Origin: Chromatiales bacterium | Lineage (GTDB): Bacteria > Pseudomonadota > Gammaproteobacteria > Chromatiales > Chromatiaceae | DNA length: 38,277 nt | Reading direction: 5' to 3' | Assembly (NCBI GenBank): GCA_028278145.1 | Contig: JANQEV010000128.1 | Coordinates: 1-38,277, forward strand | Shown: positions 33,505-38,277 of the stretch, piece after piece | Layout of the letters: each line of letters starts with the position of its first letter | Numbering within the stretch: position 1 is the first letter of the stretch | Notes under the pieces: model-generated | Databases searched by the model: none | Told to the model about the DNA's origin: nothing | What the model saw: only the letters and a program-made list of their open reading frames with translations | Translations under genes and position numbers: made by a program

Positions 33505-33954
33505 TCAATTAACTGCCTGCCAGGTTCCATCAGATTGACGGCATGCCTTGCCATAGATGGTTTCAGATCTGCCATCGATTACAGCATCCGTAGTGTATTC
33601 ACGACATGGGCCACTTGCGGTCTGGTAGGTGCTGGTTGGAGTGACAGTGTAACTGTTGCCGGTATTGGGGTTTCTCCAACTGCTGGAACGGTTGTCGGCA
33701 TGGGTTTCCAGGGCGCGCTGGGAGTTTATGCGGTCCTGCCTATCCATACGAGCGCCTATATTACCGCCGATAACTGCACCTGCGATCATTCCAAGACCTG
33801 TTGCCCAGGCACGTCCGCTTCCTTTACCTACCTGGTTGCCTAGAATACCGCCTACAACAGCACCAGTCGCAACCCCGACATCACGATTAGGATTCTGGGT
33901 ACAGGCAAGAAGGAAGAGCGACAGGGTAATTAGTGTAATGAGTTTAATTTTCAT
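33505..33954 (-). CDS. Glycine-zipper outer-membrane lipoprotein
   Basis: The 149-residue protein starts with a lipoprotein signal, MKIKLITLITLSLFLLAC, in which the lipobox is LLAC and the Cys is the lipidation site. A glycine-zipper follows (VATGAVVGGILGNQVGKGSG and LGMIAGAVIGGNIGARMDRQD), the type that inserts in the outer membrane. A C-terminal domain with two Cys (GPCREY and GKACRQ) looks like the RT0821/Lpp0805 surface antigen fold. The ATG at 33954 was chosen over upstream ones because GGAG lies 6 nt ahead and the signal peptide is then normal. Confidence 0.88.
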   Translation of the reverse strand: MKIKLITLITLSLFLLACTQNPNRDVGVATGAVVGGILGNQVGKGSGRAWATGLGMIAGAVIGGNIGARMDRQDRINSQRALETHADNRSSSWRNPNTGNSYTVTPTSTYQTASGPCREYTTDAVIDGRSETIYGKACRQSDGTWQAVN

Positions 33955-34136
33955 TTGCTGCTCCATGACATCTGAAAGAATTAACCTGACATATATGGTT
34001 GTTTTTATTGTGCCAGTATTATGGACCAAAAATGAATGGAAATGTTCGAAATCCTAATAATATTATCTGTTTTTTGCCTGGCTACATGAAAAGCGTGAAC
34101 CCGTACTGAGTCCAGTATTCAGCCTGGATATTTGGG

Positions 34137-34565
34137 TCAGCACTGTTCCCAGGGAAGGCCGTGGTATCGCCATCCGCCAACACTGCTCCGGTGGTGGCTC
34201 TCATCCAGTTCACCCTCAAAACCCTCACCCACATGGTATACGCGGGTAAAGCCCTCTTTCAGTAGGAGTGCTCCGGCTTCCAGAGAACGTTTGCCACTGC
34301 GGCAGATTAGAACTACAGGTGCGCAGCCATCCTCCAGGGTGCAGACTGCACCACCCAGTACCAATTTACGGATGTCGGTGACAAAATGTGGATTAATTAC
34401 CCAGTCAGGCTCATCGATCCAGGGTACATGTACCGCACCTACTGGGTGGCCCACAAACAGGTATTCCATGTTGGAACGGATATCCACCAGGATGGTTCTG
34501 GGGTCATCATTAATCAACTTAAGGGCCTGTTCTGGAGTCAGGTCTATTGGGGTCTTGTCACTCAT
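34137..34565 (-). CDS. Rhodanese-like sulfurtransferase domain protein
   Basis: The 142-residue single rhodanese domain has active-site Cys88 in the loop CRSGKRS. The conserved LVDIRSNMEYLFVGHPVGAVHVPW region (residues about 26-49) holds the DxR and GHxxGAxHVP elements. Such proteins carry sulfane sulfur for sulfur transfer in the cytoplasm. It has no signal peptide. AGGAGAG precedes the ATG with long spacing. It is a single-gene unit. Confidence 0.92.
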   Translation of the reverse strand: MSDKTPIDLTPEQALKLINDDPRTILVDIRSNMEYLFVGHPVGAVHVPWIDEPDWVINPHFVTDIRKLVLGGAVCTLEDGCAPVVLICRSGKRSLEAGALLLKEGFTRVYHVGEGFEGELDESHHRSSVGGWRYHGLPWEQC

Positions 34566-34846
34566 TTACTGTATCTCTCCTCGAATATAGTTAGATCTGA
34601 TTATTATTTTAGCTACTATTCAGCATGAACATAGCAGTGGGTTACTGAATTAGCAGGATTAAACACTGGATCATTGATTATTTACAGACAAACTCATATA
34701 GAATGGACCTATCTGTTACCCGCTGGTCACGGTTTACCCAACACGATCAAATGTATCATGTATAGGTATCGGCCCTTAGACGAAAAGCTAATAGGTATAT
34801 ATTTTTTTGGTGTAACAGCATCGACCCAGTGCAACTAAGTTGTCAT
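34566..34846. other. Gene-free stretch
   Basis: About 280 bp between the divergent rhodanese and acyltransferase genes should contain both promoters. An AT-rich run (TATATATTTTTTT near 34796-34808) lies 40 bp before the acyltransferase start. No repeats or RNA genes were seen. Confidence 0.3.
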
Positions 34847-35746
34847 ATGCAATCAAAAATTCTGCTATCTGTCTTCAAACTTATTTCCAGAATGCCACTT
34901 TGGATGGCGCATGCTTGTGGTTGGATGATAGGGCAGCTGTTGTACCTGTTTCCTAATAAACAGCGCAGAATCTATGCGGTGAATATCTCTCTATGTATGC
35001 CTGAGTTGTCTGAGAGAGAGCAGAAAGAGCTACTGCGTAAAAGCCTGGTCGAAAATTTCATAACCATGTTTGAGATGCCTGGGGTATGGCGTCGGGACAC
35101 CGCTATATGGGCTGATTTGACTAAACCTGGTAACGGGTTTAGCAAACTTGAGGCGGCGATGTCTGATGGTAAAGGCGTAATCATGGCGGGACCACACCTG
35201 GGTAACTGGGAGGTAGGTTTTCAGTTCCTGGCAACACGGTTTCCTGTGACTGCCCTGTATCGGCCTCCACGGCAGGAGGTTCTGGATGACTTTGTTTATC
35301 AGGGGCGACGCAAGACCGGTGCAGACTTGGCCCCGGCAAATGTACAGGGAGTTAAGAAGCTGATAACTGCCCTGAGAAACGGAGAGATGTTATTTGTTCT
35401 GACTGACCAGCTACCCAAGGCAGCAGGGAAGCAGGGTAGCGTGTTTGCACCATTTTTCGGTCAGTCTGCCGCTACCATGGTCCTGGTAAACAGTCTGGCG
35501 CGCAAGACAGGAGCGCCGGTATTCTTCTTTTATACCGAGAGGTACCCTGCAGAAAATGGTTACGCTCTGCATTGCATGCCAGCTCCTGCTGGAATAGATG
35601 ATACGGATGTTGAAGAAGCAGCCGCTGTCATAAACCTTGGTCTGGAAGCATGCATCAGACAGCTTCCGCAGCAATACCTGTGGGGATATAAGAGATTTGA
35701 ACAGCGCCCTGATGGTGGCCCCTCTCCTTATTCGTCTCGTAAATAA
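34847..35746 (+). CDS. LpxL/HtrB-family lipid A acyltransferase
   Basis: The 299-residue protein has the lysophospholipid-acyltransferase motif HX4E as His117-LGNW-Glu122, and an N-terminal membrane-associated helix (about 5-35). The family adds a secondary acyl chain to the lipid A precursor at the inner membrane. A later Arg-Pro-Pro-Arg region (ALYRPPRQEVLD) and LTDQLPKAAGKQGS match the family. An upstream GTG at 34829 is possible but would only add six residues; the ATG gives a standard N-terminus. It stands alone. Confidence 0.9.
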   Translation: MQSKILLSVFKLISRMPLWMAHACGWMIGQLLYLFPNKQRRIYAVNISLCMPELSEREQKELLRKSLVENFITMFEMPGVWRRDTAIWADLTKPGNGFSKLEAAMSDGKGVIMAGPHLGNWEVGFQFLATRFPVTALYRPPRQEVLDDFVYQGRRKTGADLAPANVQGVKKLITALRNGEMLFVLTDQLPKAAGKQGSVFAPFFGQSAATMVLVNSLARKTGAPVFFFYTERYPAENGYALHCMPAPAGIDDTDVEEAAAVINLGLEACIRQLPQQYLWGYKRFEQRPDGGPSPYSSRK

Positions 35747-35884
35747 GTGTTCATTCAAATTCACGATCCAATTAAGCTTTAATAAACAATAAGATATATA
35801 TACTTTTCAGAATTAAAGTATTTGCATCTTTGTGCCGCTAACCAATGCATGGGAAATACACTTTGCATTAGTGGAATGCGATTA

Positions 35885-37924
35885 ATGGATCTATCTTTCG
35901 GGAAACAACTCTTGTTATTGCTGTTACTGCTGTCTCTGACCCAGTGGGTATCCGCTGCTGAGGATGAGATTGCTGTGGTTGATGTGGCAGACACCAGGGT
36001 ATTAATAGATGTGTCTGGCAGCATGAAAGAGAATGATCCGGGTAATCTACGCCAGCCGGCACTTCGCCTGTTAGTTGGATTGCTTCCCAAAGATAGCAGG
36101 GCAGCGGTGTGGACCTTTGGTCAGTTCGTAAACCAACAGATCCCATTGGGCAAGGTAGACAATGGTTGGAAGGAGCGGGCCCGGAAGTCGGCCAGCAAGA
36201 TCCACTCTCGTGGTCTGTTTACAGATATCGAACAGGTACTCAAACGCTCCACTGAAGACTGGAAGGAAGCTGACAAAAAATATACCCGCCACCTGGTGCT
36301 GCTTACCGATGGCATGGTGGATATCTCCAAAAGCAGTATGAAAAATGCAACCTCCAGGAGACGCATAGTTGCAGAGATTCTACCTCGGCTGGAAAAGCTT
36401 GGGGTAAAGGTGCACAGTATTGCCCTGTCGAAAAAGGCCGACCATAGGTTATTGAAAAAGCTATCCAACAAGACAGATGGTTGGTATGAGCAGGTTAATG
36501 ATGCAGAACGGCTGAAACGGATCTTCCTGCGTATCTTTGAGAAAGTTGCCAAGCCAGATACCGTACCTCTGAAGGATAACCAGTTCAGCATTGATAAAAG
36601 CGTGAAAGAGGCAACGCTGCTGGTATTTCGTTCTGAAGGTAGTGAACCTACCAAGGTATTGATGCCGGATGGCAGCAGCTTTAGTTCTGATGACCCGCCT
36701 AAGGGCGTTAATTGGCATCGGGATGATGGCTATGACCTGTTGACTATCAGCAATCCAGAAGCAGGGAAGTGGCAGATCAAGGCCGAGGTGGATCCGGATA
36801 ACCGGGTGATGGTGGTAACTGATCTGAAAATGCAATCCAACACCCTTCCGAACCGTTTGTTACAGGGTGAGTTACATGCCTTGAAGATCCAGTTCACAGA
36901 TAAAGGTAAGAAGATTGTGAACAAGGAGTTTCTGGATAAGGTGAATATGCTGTCTGAATATGGGGGCAGTAATGGACCAAGCGAACCGCGCCCGGTGTTT
37001 GATGATGGCAAGTCTGGAGATAACACAGCCGGTGATGGTGTATTCACTCATATGACCGGAAAGGATATTGGTAAGGGAAAGATAGAGCTGATAGTTACTG
37101 CTGAAGGCAAGACATTTGTACGTGAACGGCGTTATACCTTTGAGAGCATACCTGCGGTAACCATAGAGAGGATGGATGGTCAGCGTAAGGGTAATGCTGG
37201 CCTGATTGCCACAGTAGTACCCGAGCCTAATCTGGTGGATGGGCAGTCAGTCAGGGTTGAGGCATACATGGTGCCGGAAGAAGGTGAGCCGGTAGCCACC
37301 ATGTTTCTGCCAGGTCCTGATGGGATGTCTATGGAAGCCTGGATCGATCGTTCTGGCCTCAAAGGAAACTGGAATCTGGAAGTACAGGTAAAGGCCAAGA
37401 GTGTATCTGGTAGTGAACTGGAGTTGGATCTGGATCCGGTACTAATCAAAGGTATGGAGCCGGCTTCAGCACCGGAGCCGATAGCTGCACCAGAACCACC
37501 CAAACCTGAACCCGAGCCGGAACCGAAACCGAAACCGGAACCAGAGGTTGCTGCTGAGCCAAAGCCGGTACCAGATGAAGTTGAACAACCGGTGCCTGAT
37601 GCGACAGATGAAGATGATGGTGGGATATCAAGTGTAATCTGGTTTAGCCTGTTGAACCTTGTGGTGATTTTAGGCGGTGGCGGAGGCTTCTGGTATTTCC
37701 GTAAACGTAGGGCATCCATATATGACGAGTTAATTGATGATGAGGAGTACCCAGAACCGCAGCATAAGCAGGGCGGTGATAGTTTGAGTGTGGAGAGTGA
37801 TCTGCCTGATGAAACAGAAGCCGTGCCTGATGAGCCGGAAGAGAATGAGTCAGTAGAGAGTGACCCAGGCGAAACGGAGAAGAAGGACATTGGGGAAGTG
37901 ATAGTTGAAGAGGATGATAGCTAG
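35885..37924 (+). CDS. von Willebrand factor A membrane protein
   Basis: The 679-residue protein has a signal peptide with an eight-leucine core (residues 9-16, cleavage near VSA-A at about 24). The VWA domain (about 38-220) has an intact MIDAS start, Asp42-x-Ser44-x-Ser46 in LIDVSGSM, and LLTDGMVDI later. A beta-rich central part (about 240-525) follows, then a Pro/Glu/Lys repeat linker (about 535-575), one TM helix (about 583-605) and an acidic C-terminal tail. The bulk is therefore outside the cytoplasm. The ATG at 35885 was chosen because GTGGA is suitably spaced and a clean signal peptide results. The next gene starts 11 bp downstream. Confidence 0.88.
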   Translation: MDLSFGKQLLLLLLLLSLTQWVSAAEDEIAVVDVADTRVLIDVSGSMKENDPGNLRQPALRLLVGLLPKDSRAAVWTFGQFVNQQIPLGKVDNGWKERARKSASKIHSRGLFTDIEQVLKRSTEDWKEADKKYTRHLVLLTDGMVDISKSSMKNATSRRRIVAEILPRLEKLGVKVHSIALSKKADHRLLKKLSNKTDGWYEQVNDAERLKRIFLRIFEKVAKPDTVPLKDNQFSIDKSVKEATLLVFRSEGSEPTKVLMPDGSSFSSDDPPKGVNWHRDDGYDLLTISNPEAGKWQIKAEVDPDNRVMVVTDLKMQSNTLPNRLLQGELHALKIQFTDKGKKIVNKEFLDKVNMLSEYGGSNGPSEPRPVFDDGKSGDNTAGDGVFTHMTGKDIGKGKIELIVTAEGKTFVRERRYTFESIPAVTIERMDGQRKGNAGLIATVVPEPNLVDGQSVRVEAYMVPEEGEPVATMFLPGPDGMSMEAWIDRSGLKGNWNLEVQVKAKSVSGSELELDLDPVLIKGMEPASAPEPIAAPEPPKPEPEPEPKPKPEPEVAAEPKPVPDEVEQPVPDATDEDDGGISSVIWFSLLNLVVILGGGGGFWYFRKRRASIYDELIDDEEYPEPQHKQGGDSLSVESDLPDETEAVPDEPEENESVESDPGETEKKDIGEVIVEEDDS

Positions 37925-37934
37925 GAGATGCTGA

Positions 37935-38277
37935 GTGACAACGATTAGTTCGCTATGGTTGATGATATTGATTGAATTGCTGGTAGTTACATCTCTGGCA
38001 ACGATCGTGCTGCTCGTCCTCAAGTTTATCCGTAACGGGCGTGACCGTAAGGTCGCACAAACCCTGATTAATAAAATCAAGCAGGATGGGGCGCGGCGCA
38101 AGGCTGAGACAAAAAAGTTGATGTTGAAGAAGTTTGGATTTTCAGAGGAGAAAGCCGAAGAGATAGCCCAACAGTCCGCACGTGAAGAGATGAGATTTTA
38201 TCAAAATGTCATCAATTTCTATTTACGCCGTGATGCAGTGGGGTTTGAGAATCTAAATATTGATTTCGAAGGTGCGG
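37935..38277 (+). CDS. Membrane-anchored protein with charged helical domain, 3' end cut by window
   Basis: The first 114 codons are seen. They start with GTG at 37935, preceded by AGGAG at 7-nt spacing. The product has a single N-terminal TM helix (about 7-28), then a basic helical region (VAQTLINKIKQDGARRKAETKK) and a mixed charged part with GFSEEKAEEIAQQSAREEMRFY. It is cotranscribed with the VWA gene, so it may be its partner. I do not recognise the family, and the C-terminal domain lies outside the window. Confidence 0.75.
   Translation, partial: MTTISSLWLMILIELLVVTSLATIVLLVLKFIRNGRDRKVAQTLINKIKQDGARRKAETKKLMLKKFGFSEEKAEEIAQQSAREEMRFYQNVINFYLRRDAVGFENLNIDFEGA

Noticed and set aside
33433..33843. 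Plus-strand frame of 136 codons opposite the glycine-zipper lipoprotein
   Set aside because: It is antisense to a well-supported lipoprotein gene and starts within its terminator.
37180..37890. Minus-strand frame rich in Ser/Gly opposite the VWA protein
   Set aside because: It is a mirror of the Pro/Glu/Lys and acidic repeats on the coding strand.

Overview
The window looks like a chromosomal segment of a gammaproteobacterium of moderate GC content, possibly a sulfur-oxidising or otherwise marine/sediment lineage. The class call rests on the neighbouring but non-overlapping queA and tgt, an LpxL/HtrB-type lipid A acyltransferase (Gram-negative envelope), an NfeD-slipin pair and overall protein character. 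The lineage within the class is a guess. No phage, plasmid, CRISPR or intact insertion sequence is visible. Both ends are cut inside genes.

Layout. (1) 1-7566, minus strand: a complete-looking V/A-type ATPase operon read H/G-like, C-like, I, K, F, E, A, B, D, with the D gene cut by the left edge. Its leader (7567-7760) holds a compact three-way-junction RNA fold. (2) 8084-10930: a divergent P2A-like cation P-type ATPase. (3) 11122-18524: small accessory proteins, a DUF502 membrane protein, an NfeD/slipin two-gene unit, two unknown secreted proteins, and a cyclic-2,3-diphosphoglycerate-synthetase-like GTPase. (4) 18560-20265: carbamate kinase, convergent with the GTPase gene, and an unknown one-TM protein. 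(5) 20266-21236: about 970 bp without genes. (6) 21237-26161: a six-gene plus-strand operon of GbsR/MarR regulator, small membrane protein, SDR fused to a DoxX-like membrane domain, DUF2269, DUF4166 and BchE-like radical SAM. Two related dyads flank the regulator gene. (7) 26289-29140: a PspA-like protein and a polytopic membrane protein, divergent from an XRE-type regulator pseudogene that carries three separate lesions. (8) 29232-31711: tRNA-Leu(CAA), queA and tgt. Between queA and tgt, on the minus strand, lies what looks like an unannotated small RNA gene of about 86 nt with promoter, 5' hairpin, unpaired CCUCC motif and intrinsic terminator. (9) 31758-34565: a REP-like inverted repeat, a response regulator with CheX, a glycine-zipper lipoprotein and a rhodanese. 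(10) 34847-38277: a lipid A acyltransferase, a von Willebrand A membrane protein and a truncated membrane-anchored partner.

How the genes work together. The V-ATPase and the P-type ATPase are two ion pumps sharing one divergent control region, which suggests linked ion homeostasis. The GbsR-SDR-DUF2269-DUF4166-radical SAM operon looks like a self-regulated, membrane-associated modification pathway with an unknown substrate, and it is the best candidate for an undescribed enzymatic system here. The queA-tgt intergenic small RNA and the V-ATPase leader fold are the best candidates for undescribed regulation. All functional statements come from motif reading by eye. No database search was run.
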